Assembly: GCA_023846275.1 (NCBI GenBank)
Contig: CM043874.1
Span: 21,881,130-21,945,129 of the forward strand
Source of the DNA: Vanilla planifolia
Lineage: Eukaryota > Streptophyta > Magnoliopsida > Asparagales > Orchidaceae
Reading direction: 5' to 3'
DNA: 64,000 nucleotides
Below are positions 24,850 through 37,560 of the stretch, piece after piece. Within the stretch, counting starts at the first letter, position 1, and each line of letters begins with the position of its first letter. The position numbers and the translations under genes are program-made. The notes beneath the pieces were generated by a model that saw only the letters and a list, made by a program, of their open reading frames with translations, made no database searches and had not been told where the DNA came from.

Positions 24850-25560
24850 TTTAATTATGATATTATTTTGTTAAGATAGAGAAGAAGGACCTTGAGGTCC
24901 TTAATTAGAGAGAATACTTGGGTTTTTCTTTTGTTAAGAGAAAGAAAGTGGCAAGCACTTTTAAAAGCTTGTAAAACAAAAAGGAGAGATTAGTTTTGTA
25001 AAGTTTAAGGGGGTTTTAAGCAAATTAGAGCTTTATTATGGGTGTGGCCATTAGCTATGAGAGAGTAATTTTGTGGTTTTATAGTTTATGGAAATATTTA
25101 AAAATGATATTTAAAAGAACATTAGGATCTACGTTAAGGTAGAAAGGAGGGAAAGAAGAAATTTTTTATCTCTATGTTAATTTGAGTTTGAGATGTAGGG
25201 AAGGCTTAAGAAAGGGTTAATTAGGGTTAACATCTATGATATCTAACTAAGGAGAATAGGAGGGCATAGGAATGAAGGCATGGTCATCTAGTGGTTTAAC
25301 ATTTTGTTAGGAAGATAAGCCACGACGAAGGAGAGAAAGGGGGTGATTAAGGTTAAAGTAAGGAAAAAATTGAGAAAGATGGATAGAGAGAAGGAATATT
25401 GAGGTGATTTAAAGAAGGTGGTGAGGGGGCTTCTAACTTGGAAAAGAAGATGAAGCTAACATTTTAGGAGTTAACCATGGAGAAAAAATAGGAAAAGAAG
25501 AAGATTATAAAGGGTGTGTAGATAAAGAGAAGTAAGCTAACAATCTTTTTACTTTAGATC
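24850..25560 (+). repeat. Purine-rich stretch
   Basis: The plus strand is A/G-biased (GAAAGGAGGGAAAGAAGAAA, GAGAGAAAGGGGGTG, GAAAAGAAGAAG). No coding potential. Likely a non-coding leader or 3' region of a retroelement, unassigned. Confidence 0.45.
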
Positions 25561-26099
25561 TATTAACTACCAAAGAAATCTTTTTAAGGATGTTCACTAA
25601 AACCAATAAGGATGAACCAAACAAAGGGTATAATTTGAAAATTTAAGAAAAATTTTCTTTCACGAATTAAAAGAGGTATTAATGTATGATACATCTCATG
25701 TTCAAACGTTGAAAACAAAACAATCTCATAATTATCCATATTTTCAATAAAGTTTACATTAAAAATGAATGTCTAAATCTCTAATAATTCATTATATTAA
25801 TGATAAACATGGATTGAAACCAATATGTAATGTTATGGTTAGAAAATCATAATTCAAATTTTGAATTCGAAATTGAAGATATTTTTCATGAATACTTCTT
25901 CAAATTCTCCATCACAAAAACAATCTTTAGGAAGCTTTATTAATCTATTTCTTAAATATAACACCAAGATTTATTCTTATTTCTATCAAGGCATGTTTCA
26001 CTTAAAAAGATTGGTAGACCCTTGTTATGTTCTTTAAAAATGTTTATGTGCAATTTTGACATTGAATTATATTTGATCTAGGACTATAGACTAAAATTT

Positions 26100-26868
26100 T
26101 TAATTAACTTATCTTACGTTGCATAAAACTAGCTATAAGAAGCTTGTTTGGAGATAATCTTTAATATCGACTACAATAACTAATGTATGATAGGCTAAAT
26201 TGATGGATCATTTTAAGTTGATTAGTAAGTTATATAAGAATTCTCTTATTTATTTCAAATATTTAGTTGATTGTGAATTACAGTGGCTAATTTATAAGGT
26301 TCATAATAGTTTTTTAATTATTTATACATATTTTCATTATTTGTATCATTTCCTTATATAAGAGTAATTTCATAATTTTTATTTTTATTCTAGAGATTAT
26401 TCTTTGTATCTATAAATGCTTTATGGAATGAAAAAAAATATTGCCTTGCTTAGCATTGTCTTTTAATTGAAAATATAATTTTTTATCATGCATGTGTACA
26501 TATTTTAGTTGAAATCCAAGTTCCTTTAGGAGCAATCTGAAGACATTTCAGTTGCAATTCATATCTACTTCCATCAACATCAATATTTTTGTTATCACCA
26601 TCTCCGTCTTAAATCACATTGTAAGAGTTTCTCTTACTCATTCTCTATTAATTTTAGTATTAAATTATGGTTAAGATTTAATAATAAGAGTTCCTCCTAT
26701 TCATTTTTTTTTATCACATTTTGGCATCAAGGCCTTCTTTGCGGTCCGCTTTTATGCTCCACCACCACTAGCAGTTGAAAGTTTTCCTTGATTTCATGTT
26801 CTTCATCAATTTGGATATCATGCTTGGTTGATATCTAATTGTAGGATTTCTTTTTATCCATTCTCCAA
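26100..26868 (+). mobile_element. LTR-like region upstream of a Copia-type primer site
   Basis: GTATCTATAAATGCTTTATGG, then a GAATG/AAAAAAAATATTGCC segment near 26,425-26,445, resembles the promoter/polyadenylation part of a plant LTR. It is followed by paired segments ending AAGAGTTTCTCTTACTCATTC and AAGAGTTCCTCCTATTCATT (26,627 and 26,687). Its position just upstream of the primer site at 26,872 supports a 5' LTR. Confidence 0.45.
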
Positions 26869-26871
26869 CAT

Positions 26872-26892
26872 TTTTGGTATCAACAACTCCTT
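26872..26892 (+). promoter_or_regulatory. Degenerate primer-binding site
   Basis: TTTTGGTATCAACAACTCCT resembles the initiator-tRNA primer site followed by CTCC seen in plant Ty1/copia elements (TGGTATCAGAGC core), with the AGAG part decayed. Confidence 0.5.
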
Positions 26893-27054
26893 GATGTTCC
26901 AACTATTATATTTTTTCATTAAGCAAGCCTACTCATGTAAAAGAGTCCTATACATTTTCAAAACTAATAAGTCCTCCAATACAACATATGGAAGTTTAAG
27001 ACTATGATGATCCTCGCCAGTTTTTTCTTAGTTTAGTGTCACAACATTTATTTC

Positions 27055-27310
27055 TTTTTCTCTAGTCTTAAAAGCTATTTTTGATAAATAAAATCATGGC
27101 TTTTAACCTTTATTTTTACCAGTTTAGCGAAGTTATTTGCTCTATACTTTATTTTGAGTCATTAGAGGGTCAACTGATAGCTTTTCAAATATTTTTAGCT
27201 TTAAATTTAATCGAAAACATCCCTACAATAGTCTCATAGTTCTATTGCCACAAAATTTAGTAGAAAATAACTTAAAATTAAGTTTTCCTAGGCTATTTCT
27301 AACACTAGCC
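27055..27310 (+). pseudogene. Copia-type gag remnant
   Basis: Reading across stops, one plus frame gives PLFLPV, then RSYLLYTLF. This resembles the start of plant Ty1/copia gag, where the element's capsid precursor has a similar FLPVLRGYDLL-type segment. Stops interrupt it (one right after PLFLPV). Position about 180 bp after the primer-like site agrees. No downstream protease, integrase or RT follows. Confidence 0.4.
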
Positions 27311-27530
27311 ATCAACAATTCCATTAGCTCAACCCATGTTGACCCATAGGAACCACTTTGCTTGCTCAATCCACGTTGACTAGTCGAACCATAGTGATCT
27401 GCTCAACATGCATTAGCTCATGCTATCTAGTCTAAACTACGTTGATTCATAATCTATGAACCCATGCTAAGTCGTTAACATGCATTAATCTGCTTTGATC
27501 CATATTGATTGGCAAACTTACCTTGAAGCA
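27300..27530 (+). repeat. Degenerate short tandem repeat (CCATGTTGACC words)
   Basis: CAACCCATGTTGACCC, CAATCCACGTTGACTAG, AACTACGTTGATTC and ATCCATATTGATTGG recur at roughly 50-60 bp. GTTGA/CATGC words in between give a GC-richer block. No coding. Confidence 0.5.
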
Positions 27531-27534
27531 TCAT

Positions 27535-28685
27535 CGCCCCTTTTCTCCTACGTTGCATCGATCACATTACTCGTTACACATCACTTAAAAAGTAGAATCT
27601 ATTTGGTAAATGTGCATTGAACTTTGTAATTTTTTATGGATTGTTTCGGGTAAAATCTAAAGTATGTTTTTATAATTCATCATGAGTTTTGGAATTTTTA
27701 AAACATCCTTTAAAATTTTAAAATTTGATCCTTAATATTCCCAAGTATCCTTTTATACTTATATGTTAGTAAATTATTATTCTGTCCTTAAGGTTTCTAA
27801 AAATAGGGACACTTATCATGTTATAAGTAATGAAATTTCTAATAAAGTAACAAAATATTATTATAAAGTTTATTTAATAGGAGTATGTCATGTGCAATCA
27901 ATTTCACTATGTGATTCTAGAGGTGCTATGAGAAGGTGTATTAGAACCTCAAAATGTGAGGTCTAAAACATTCATCTAGCATTCATAAGAGTGCCAAAAT
28001 GTTAGGAAAGTGCTTAATTCAATACTCTATGTTTTATCTTTAACAAAAAATTAAAATGTCCAACTCTCTAGTTCGTGTAAGTAAATGAGTAAATTTCTTT
28101 ATTTATATTCAAAGAACTCTACTTATGTGTATCTTACTACTTTATCACCAACTTAAGTACATTATGTGTGAGTTACTAGCTTACTTTCTCTTTATGTTGT
28201 GTTACATTGTGTTCAAAATTTAGAAGTATAAGTTTTTTAACTTCTGAGAAAGTTCTTACTTATCCAATGATTCTTGGATTTTTTAATTAAAAAGTAAAGC
28301 TTCTTTGGTAGACCTTTTTTATAGATATATTGCTTGAATTTTAGTATTTCTGTATTATCTATGAGAAAGGGTTAAGTTTTAGTATATCATCCTACATCAA
28401 CTTACTATCAAAGCATAGTTAGCTTTAGGAAATTGTATTAATTTAAATTTTTTTAAGCAAGAATCTTTAATTTTATACATTTTTTATTAATTTCTAAAAA
28501 TTATTAAAAAATAAACAAGTAGAATAAACAAAAAAATCTTGTTTTTTAAGTTTGAGTTATAATATTACTATATTTAAATGTTTTCTTGCTATTATATTTT
28601 AGGATTTATTTATTTTTTTATGATCCTAATTAAGAACTTTATTTTCAACCTAATAGTTTATGATCACTAGTCCAAAAAACAATCT
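27535..28685. other. Gene-free stretch before the plus-strand Ty3/gypsy remnant
   Basis: An open frame at 27,763-27,966 shows no recognised motif. The expected 5' LTR of the downstream remnant should lie here but I could not delimit it. Confidence 0.4.
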
Positions 28686-28689
28686 TAAA

Positions 28690-29800
28690 TGTCTAATTCT
28701 TGATTAACACAATCAACAATGGACTTAGTAATACAACATGTAATTTTAAAACTAATATATTTAATGCAAGAGTTAAGATCAATCTTAAAAACATTCAAAA
28801 ATCGATTAGAACAATATAAGGATAATAAATTAGGTGAAACCCCTAGATCAAGTAAGTCTATGACAAGTGACTTCAAAATGGAGAAATTATCCTCTGAACA
28901 TAGATCTCACAAAAAGGAATGTAATCTTATGCATTGAGTTGCTCCATGTGCATATGATAGATGATGTGAAAAGGAAGATGATTGTTGGGTTAGCATGGTT
29001 AAAGTAGAAGCCCCAATCTTAGACAAGAGTCTAGACCTTAGAGTTTATCAAAACTAAGAAATGAGAATGAAACATTATTTTGAATGATATGATCCTAATG
29101 AGTACACCAATTTGTAAAAACTAAGCTTATATCACATGCTAAGTTATTTATTCAAACATTAGAAAAATAATATCTTGATAAAAATTGAGCATTATCTAAT
29201 CATGGGAAGAACTCGAGATTTTCCTATGAGCTAAATATGTACCAATCTCATATTTGGGTAAACTTATAGATAAATGATAATATATATGCTAAAGTTCAAA
29301 GAATATTAACAAATACATTACTAAACTTGACCATTATGCTCAAATGTGGTGCTCAATAGCCAAATCAAGTAATACTATCCCAATTTGAAGCTAGGCTTAG
29401 AGAGTCTATTCAGGATAAGCTATACTTGAGAAATGTTACTAGCTTAAAAAAGACAGTGGCTAGTGAAGTGGAGAGATTTTAAGGATTAATTGTTCAAAAT
29501 AGTGATATTTCTTCGATCACTTCCTATACTTAGACTCTAACTACTACTTCCATCATTCCTATTATTATTGCTCTACAAGCAACCCGTGCCCCTTCACCTA
29601 CAAAACAATCAAATCCAACACTTGAATAAATCATCTATTAGTTTTGAAGTGGAGTGTTATCATTGTCATAGGAGGGAGAATGTAATAGCTCAATGTCTTA
29701 AGAGAGTCCTACACATAAATAAAGGAGAAATAGAAAAAAATATTGGAGTTGAGAAAGAGAAGATTATATAACCAGATGAGGAGATTGAAGAAGAATTATA
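28690..29800 (+). pseudogene. Ty3/gypsy gag remnant with damaged zinc knuckle
   Basis: Part of a plus-strand retroelement. The frame at 28,719-28,937 has a helical, charged Gag-like N-terminal composition. Near 29,381-29,482 another reads FEARLRESIQDKLYLRN then SLKKTVASEVERF, resembling the Gag segment before the zinc finger. The frame at 29,568-29,771 carries CYHCHRRENVIAQC at 29,655-29,696, a CCHC knuckle whose histidine is replaced by asparagine, followed by a KGEIE-type linker. In this group Gag packages element RNA. Several stops and frame changes separate the pieces, so it is a pseudogene. A protease-side remnant follows directly. Confidence 0.75.
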
Positions 29801-30480
29801 AAATTAAGTGAATGTCTTTAATATATTAGATCACTTATAGCTATTTTAAGGTATACTTTCATTACATTAGAATCATCTAAAGATTGAAGATGAGTTAACA
29901 TATTTAATACCTTCATTAAAATTAAAGACCAATATTATAAGATCATTATAAATAACCCTTGGTGTATCAATTCTATTGCACAGAGTACCAATGTAGTAAT
30001 GATATCAACAAAGGTATTTTGTTCCTTTAAAGTTTGCATAGAATACTATTACATAGAATTATGGTATGAAGTTATCCTAATATTACATATACTTTTATAT
30101 ATAAAGAAAAGAAGATCATATTATACCCTTCACTTCCCTTAAAGAAAATTCTTAACCTAAAAACTCTAAAAAAAGATAAGAGAAAAATAAATTTACTTAG
30201 TATTATTTCATTAACCAAGATTAAGAGGAATATAACTAGTAGTAAAGTTATCAAGTTTATGACAATAAGGGAAGCTTGCACTGATATACTCACCCCATCA
30301 CCTATAGTCCAACCTTTGGTGGAAGATTTTGCGAGCATATTTCTCAATGACTTACCAAACATGTTTCTAACTTTAAAATATATTTAATAATATATAAATC
30401 AAGTTCTCAACACCTCACTATCACATTTTTCATATTATCAATTAAAATCATCAGTTTATGTAAAACTTAAATTTTTATCA
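29800..30480 (+). pseudogene. Ty3/gypsy protease and RT N-terminal remnant
   Basis: After the zinc knuckle, decayed frames recall the protease region; its catalytic triad cannot be found. At 30,307-30,360 VQPLVEDFASIFLNDLPN matches the segment just upstream of RT in plant Ty3/gypsy pol (family pattern PLL.EF.DVFPEDLP). A tail near 30,390-30,450 resembles the next piece. The RT catalytic part is missing; integrase C-terminal sequence appears within 150-300 bp. This implies a large internal deletion. Confidence 0.65.
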
Positions 30481-30589
30481 ACTTATCTCCTCATAAAAAC
30501 AAACATAAAGAAATAGTCAATCAAAGTTTAAGCAATCTTCTTTTCTGCTTAATAGGGCCACATGTTTCAACTTAAAATCATTCATTATT

Positions 30590-31060
30590 ACACATTGAAT
30601 TTGCTAATTAAATAAAAGATTTGAATCTTTTTAAAATTTGTTTTGGAAATCAACCCTAAAGTCTTCTTGATTTGATTCCCTACTCTTATGATTTTTGCAC
30701 AGCTAAGTTCAGTGAGTCTTTTGCTCATCATGTTTCATCATTACAAAATAATATTTCTAAATAAATTAACTTAGATAATGAAATAATTGAATGACTAGTG
30801 GATTCTCACAGACAATTGAAGGAATTAGCTGTGAGTGATTATGTGAAAATCCATGTTAAATTCGATATATTCCTACTAAGAACCCTCGAGAAATTGGATG
30901 CTTGTACTGGGCTGTTTAATACTATAAAAAAATGCAGTATAAGGACATATGTTTTAGATTACCCAAACATTATAAAATATGTGATATCTTTAATATTTAA
31001 GATTTCATATCTTATAGGGAGTTGTGCCTAATGCTTAGTAAGCATTTTAAGTCTTCATTA
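30590..31060 (+). pseudogene. Ty3/gypsy integrase C-terminal remnant
   Basis: Across stops, the plus frame reads IEFAN, then SLLDLIPYSYDF and KFSESFAHHVSSL. These match the end of the integrase core and its C-terminal extension in plant Ty3/gypsy pol. The frame at 30,798-31,031 continues DSHRQLKELAVSDYVKIHV and TYVLDYPN, equal to the HR..EF.VGDYVMV..AYVVDLP pattern of the integrase C terminus. The integrase inserts the DNA copy into the host. The zinc-binding and catalytic DDE parts are absent. Confidence 0.7.
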
Positions 31061-34000
31061 TTATTGCAAAGTGAACATGTCCCATTAATACCTTTAACCC
31101 TATCTAGTTAGGTGAGAGATGAAGTTAAGTAAACTTTAGAAGATCAAACTATTTTCATAAAGGATAAACATAATAAAGATTTATGGTATGTTAGCGAGGA
31201 CATCCCACCTCTTACAACACTTGGATTTTTTGTGAGGAGCTTCTCTGTTTAAACCCAAAGATAATATAGTAGTATTTGAAATTTCACTCTAGCTCCATGG
31301 AGTTAAGCTCTTTCTCACCTATTGAAGATGATGTAGTAATGTTCTGTATATCATGCAGAGACTCTACTTGAAGACATATTACTTCTATTAAGACTCAAAG
31401 CCATGCCAAGATTGGCTCCTATACTCTTAATTAGTTTCTACTACCACTGCCATTAAAGGGGTCAACTACAGTCGACCTTTAGCTTATCACACATTTCAAT
31501 TTATGTTTTTTCATTAGTTTGTCAAGTTTTTTATGTTTACACTTTATTTTGTCAAATAGCAATACCTTCTCAAGGTTTTTGGTGTTCATTTTTAATTATG
31601 GAAGCAAAAGAAGGCCTATGAAAAGGACATCCATGATGATGGAAACTAATTTGCTCATCTAATCCCTTATTTGCCCACTAACATCACTTTTTTTTACCTT
31701 ACATGGCTCTAAAAAATTTGATGAGAGGGAAGAAGAAAAGTGTTATGCAAGGGCAAGGTGATGAAGTGATGATACCATCGGTTCTCCCTTACAAAATATT
31801 GTTATCGAAACTCCGTAAAAAGGCATGATGAAGAGGCTATGACGTAGAATTCCTATATTTAGGGCTCCTTAAATTAGAATGATGATGAGACAATCAAGCA
31901 ATGAAGCTATGAAGTGACAATGAACAAGGGTTCTTTTTAGACTCCTTAATTATTGAGAGTTTTCAAAACTATTAAAATATTTTTTTAAAATTTAAATTCA
32001 ATTGAATAATTTAATAATTGTTTTATTAATTTAATTTTTCTCTAACATTTTGAAGAAATAAAAAATAATAAATTACAACGAAACAAGCACTATAAACTCA
32101 TCTTGATAAATTATATCTAATGATATAATCGTTTTTTAAATTTGAAATACATGATAAATAATATATTTTACAAGATGATGTCTAAAAATTATTATTTTAA
32201 ATCACTTAATCAAAAAACAAAATTCTAGTTTTATTGATCAAACTACTTAGAGCATCTTAAAATAAAAATTAAAAGAAGTAAGTCATTAGACTCATTATTC
32301 TCTTATAGTTTCATGTTGTGTATAATCTTGACCTTAAATTATTAAAACATAAACCATCACTCGCTTGGTGAAAAAATCATGTATATATATAAAAAAAATA
32401 AACTTGTGGGTCATGTTTTATATCAAATCAATCTCATATAATGAACATATAAAAGCATGTGATAAGCATAAGAAAATAAAATATCAATTATGGTTCTAAA
32501 GTACCTAGTCTCCATGTAGGAAAATATGTCAATTCCATTTTAATTTCTTTCTATACCTTATTATCAATTTTCTTTCTTTTAATTAATTTATAGTAAGGCC
32601 GTTTCATAGATAAATTAGGCATATTTTCTCAAAAAAATATCATTCTAAGTAAAATAGCAATGATAATAATATAACATCCTTAAAGTAAAATAAATAATTA
32701 AATAATATTTTAAATTCTTTTTAATTGACAGATGTTTAAATTAAACAAAAAAATCATGATCTCAACATTAATCAGAGATCTTATAAGGAGAAAGAAATTA
32801 CACCATCCTAAAAATAATAAAAATTAAATTTAGAATTATTTTTTATTATTTAAATTTTTAGAGATTTTCTAAATATTTTTAAAAATTATCATATTTTCTC
32901 TTTAAAAATTATAAATTACTAAAAAGAAGATAAAACAGCTCAAATGAGGAAAGGTTATAATAGCCCATAATTTTGCCATGCCTAATATCATATAAATCTT
33001 AAGATTTAGTAAGTATGATTATGCTTATGTATATTTTAAGATGACAAAATTAATTTTCTAAAATGAGAAATTTGTGAATTAAAATAATAATATTTTGGAA
33101 TAATCTTATCCAGTATATCATGATTTCAAATGCAATAAAATTTTTTACTTAAGTATACCATTGAGAAGAGATCTTCAAGAGTAATTCATCAATGTTAAGC
33201 TTATAATTTTTAAGAATATGGATAATTAAATATAATTTTTTTAAAAAAGATATAAATATAATTTCTTAAATCGTTAACAAAACATTTGTATTTTTTTCAA
33301 AGTTTGTCAAATTACCTCTATTAGAATAGCATTAATTAAGGTTTGTAAGTGTATTAAGTATGGGCACTAAAAAGGAGATAAGGAAAAAGTAAGCGTAAGA
33401 AAAAAGATAGAGTGCTAAGAAAATAATAGAGAGAGGCTTAGATAGTGAGAATCACAAGCAAGGAGAGGTGGAATCAGTGTAAGAACATTTGGAATGCATT
33501 GCTACAACTTAGTGGAGAGTTCGGAAGCAAATGGAATACAAAGAAGAGTTGGTTATAGCAATGAACAAGCAAAGGAATCATGGGGAGCATTAATTAGTCA
33601 ACAAAGAGAAAAGAATTTATGGTTTGTTTTGTCATGGTCAACTTGGTTCTATGCAAAGGCAGGCATGCTCAAGTTATGGATTCTATTAGAATTGATTTTA
33701 GGATGCATTAGAGGAGATTTATGCCTTTTAAGATGTGATTTGGTTGCAAAATAAAATGTTAATGTTAAGAAAGGTGATGACTGAGCAATATTATACAAGT
33801 ATAATGGTAAATCATGTTTGTATGATTATCTTTTAATAACGTGAATAAGGAGAATGGATTGATTTGATAATGAATCATACATGTATTACTTTGTTGATTT
33901 GTACTAAATGATTACCCCTATCATACCAACATGATGATTCTAAGTTTTTTGGCTAAGCACTTGGTGGCATCATAAAAGTATGACAAGTCTAAAAAAACTT

Positions 34001-34590
34001 GTACAATCCATTTATGTTGGTTCAAGCTTAAGAGATTATATTATTCTAATAAGATATTATGTTAGTAATTAAGAGGAGATCATACCAATAATATGGGTCA
34101 ATTGTATTAGATGATTAATCAAAGGTTAAGATGAGGATAGATTGATTAAGTTTGGAAGAAAAGGAGAATGTTTTTCTATTATACATGTTTGATATCATTT
34201 ATTTTATTATATGATCATATAGACCTAATATCAGCTAGCTTGTGGATGAGGAAGATATAAATAGTTTTATATAATTTAACATGTCATATTGTATGATCAA
34301 TTAGAATATAAAGGATAAGAGTTTAGAACAAACAAGTATGTTAAGGAAGAGAATCATAATGTATAATAGTCAGGATTGCCTTTGTAAGATTAATAGAAAA
34401 CAAAGGATCATAATTTGAAATGATACAACTCTATTAGAGAGAAATGATGATTGTACTATACAATCAATTATAAAAAGGTGATGATACTAAAAAGTAGTGT
34501 TGTACCCTTAGTCATTATACCATTTATTTAATGATAACAAAAATCATTATATTAGTTTTTATAATATTTTTTTATGTATTTTAGGTCATG
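31061..34590. other. Gene-free stretch, including possible retroelement 3' end
   Basis: 31.1-31.5 kb may hold the last codons and 3' end of the preceding element; a segment reading LEDQTIFIKDKH faintly recalls a chromodomain but is too weak to call. A frame at 33,494-33,754 (plus, 86 residues) has no recognised family. Words such as GTTTGTATGATTATC at 33.8-34.5 kb belong to the CGTATGAT-type vocabulary noted elsewhere. Confidence 0.5.
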
Positions 34591-34599
34591 TATCTTAAG

Positions 34600-35650
34600 C
34601 TCTTAAAAAATTAATCAATTAGAGAGCTTTAACTAGATGTCTCATAGAGTAATCTCCAAATAAAGTAATACAAGCATTATTGGTAGCTATGCTCTAGTTG
34701 TGGTTTAAATAATATATCAAGTAGTCATTGATCAAACTCTTAACAAAGTAACTAACAATCAAGAGTTCACTTCTAAAATATCTACTAGTTTGATTGTTTA
34801 TCCTATCACTTATTTGCATATGACATAATTAAGTTGTATAATATTATTTATTCACATGCATTATTATTTTATTAATTACAAAAATATTTTGTTATTTTAA
34901 TAGACAAAAAAATATTTTAAAATTAATAAAAAATAATAAATATATAAAAGTTAATCAATTAGAGAGCTTTGATCAAATATCTCATAGAGTAATCTATAAA
35001 TGAAGCAATGTTAATAATTGTTGGTGGTTGTGCTTTAGTTGTGGCTTAAATGGCATATCAATTAGCCATTAATCATATTCTTGGTAGAGTAGCTAATCAT
35101 TGCAAATCTACCTCTAAAATATCTATTTTTTATTGTTTATCTTATCATTTATTTATATATGACATAATTAGGTTACACAATATCATTCATTCACATGTAT
35201 TATTATTGATTTCTTATATATTATTATTTTAGTAATTATAAAAATATTTTATTATTTTAATAATTACAAAAATAATTTAAAAGTAATAAAAAAATAAATA
35301 TATAAAAGTGAATCAATTGGAGAGCTTTGACCATATATCTTATGAAGTAATCTACAAGTGAATCAATGTTAAGTAGTGTTAGTAGTTATGCTTTAGTTAT
35401 GACTTAAATGGCATATCATGAGTTATTAATCAAACTCTTAGTGGAGTAGCTAACTATTAAGAGTTCACTTCTAAAACATCTACTAGTTTGATTGTTTATC
35501 CTATCAATTATTTATATGTGACATAATTAACTTATATAATATCATTCATTCACATGTATAATAATTGATTTTATATATATTATTATTTTAATAGTTGCAA
35601 AAATATTTTGTTTTTTTAATAGCTACAAAAATACTTTAAAAGAAGTAAAC
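34600..35650 (+). repeat. Tandem array: three copies of a ~345-bp unit
   Basis: The landmark AATCAATTAGAGAGCTTTGA begins units near 34,611, 34,951 and 35,309 (spacing 340 and 358 bp). Each unit then has CTCATAGAGTAATCTA, GTGCTTTAGTTGTGGCTTAAA, a GGCATATCAATTAGCCATTAA-type segment (shortened here), TCTAAAATATCTA, GACATAATTA, CATTCATTCACATGTAT and an ATTATTTTAATA tail. Copies are clearly alike yet diverged by scattered substitutions. The third ends near 35,650, where a different repeat starts. No coding. Confidence 0.9.
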
Positions 35651-35689
35651 AAAATAATAAATACATAAAAGATAGTTTTAAAAATGAAA

Positions 35690-37560
35690 AAAAAATTGTT
35701 CTAAAAACTCAACCCATGTCTAAGCCCAAAGTTCAAGCCAAGTGGTCCAAAAAGCTTAGCAATGGGCCTTGTGGTGTCGTGAGTCAAAAAACAAGCTCAA
35801 TAAAGTTGGGTCAAACCCTAAGTACCAGTCATGACAGAACTCTATGAGGCTTGGGTTAAATCGAGTAAAAAATAACTCCTGAACTAGCTTAGGTGTAACT
35901 AGTCAAAACAAGCTTGTGAATTAATACGGTGGATCATGTCAAACCCATTATCCTATTTAACATGCGATCCTATAATTATGCGAGTGACCTAGGGGATGAA
36001 TTCTATAGCACATAAGGGGGAACAAATCCCATGTACTAGCTCAAATTAAAACAAGTGAGGAATCTATATAATGTGAAAAACCCATAGTAGTTAAACCATG
36101 TAAGACTCAAAATTGGTCATGTTTTATTGTAAACTAAAGCTAAACAGTGTCATTCGATTGCTCATTTTCATGATAAAATGATCAACATTGCATCTATTTT
36201 TGTGAATAATAGATTCTATCTAACAATTTATCTCACAATCTTAATCGAACGAATAAGTTCAATTCCACTATTTTGAATAATAATTTTCATCTTATTATAT
36301 ACCATAAAACCTAATCAAATGATTGAGATCTTCTCCACCATTATGAAAAGAGAGATCTTACGATTTATCATCATTCATTTGGCATGTGGAATCTAACAAC
36401 CTAGATCAAATCCTATTTGGATTAAATATGAACCCATTATTTTGCATTAAGTTTGAGTGACTATTGTTTCATTCCCCCAAATTAGATGGTTGTCACTATT
36501 CCTGCCAGCAATTAGCATTTTAGAAAGCTGTTTGTCTTTGTTTTGAATGCCAAAATGTTAATGATTATTTGAGAGACCTTTTTAACCATTTGAAAATTTT
36601 TGTTTTAATAAAAAATATTCTATTATAAATAGAAGAGTCTTAGGAGTTAGAAAAAGTTAATTTTAACCTTCTAAATCAATATTTTGAGAAGAGAATGTGC
36701 AAAACTAAAACTTGTAATTTGATTTTTACGTATTTGCTAGAGCTATTTCTGTGACTACTTTTTCCTTTCTTGCTTCAAAAGTTTCTTCGATTGCACATAT
36801 TACTAGTGGCTTTTTTATAATTGATTATTTGATTCTTTATTCCTTTTTATTTTTTTAGAAAATATCTTAATAATAAAAAATATTGATTGATTTTATTTTT
36901 CTTAATAACATTAGTATATATCAACAAATCTTTTAATTTAATATTTTAAAAAAAATTATTTAAGTTGTAAATTTTTTTCATAAGTGCATTAATATTCCAA
37001 CATCATAATCTATAAATGTGAGCCATATATATATATATATATATAAGTGAATAATAGAATATTATGATTAATTATTATTTTATATTCTGCTTCAATATTA
37101 TAAGCTTTTGTAATTAAAATTGTGATGGTAAAACCCTATGTGCTGTGACAAAAATATGTGTTTTATAAATGTCATATCTACCTACTACGACAAAAGAGAC
37201 TAGTTTTGTTAATAGAATTCATACAGGATTAATTAGAGGTTGATGTAGGCACAGGTTAAGCTAAGTCGCCTAAAAATTTTGTCATTTTTATTTTATTTGT
37301 TATTGTGTAACTTATGATATTTCTCTTATTTAATAATATTTAATTAAAAACATATATAAAAGAAAATTTTAAAATTATTTTAATCATGCATAAAATATTT
37401 TATTAAAAAAATTTTAAATCAATAAAATTTTATTTTCTTTCAATATTTTTGTTTAGTAAAATTATTAAATAAATAATTTTATAATTACCAAATTTTAATT
37501 TAAAAAATATATATTTAAAATAATAAAAAGATTAAAAACATAATTCACCACCATATTATG
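35690..37560 (+). mobile_element. Copia-type LTR-like repeat, copy C
   Basis: GTTCAAGCCAAGTGGTCC, GGGCCTTGTGGTGTCGTGAG, GGCTTGGGTTAAATCGAG and AAGGGGGAACAAATCCC match copy B (18.9 kb) in order. The 3' landmarks GGTTGATGTAGGCACAGG (37,238) and AACATAATTCACCACC (37,537) match copies A and B. A TA run sits at 37,025-37,045. It is longer than copy B, so it has gained sequence or the 5' limit differs. No pol domains adjoin it. Confidence 0.55.

Noticed and set aside
31100-31260. A chromodomain at the end of the plus-strand Ty3/gypsy remnant
   Set aside because: Only a short resemblance (LEDQTIFIKDKH) without the conserved aromatic residues; too weak to call.
33494-33754. 86-codon plus-strand frame
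   Set aside because: No family motif, no splice or promoter context, next to A/G-rich repeats; not called as a gene.
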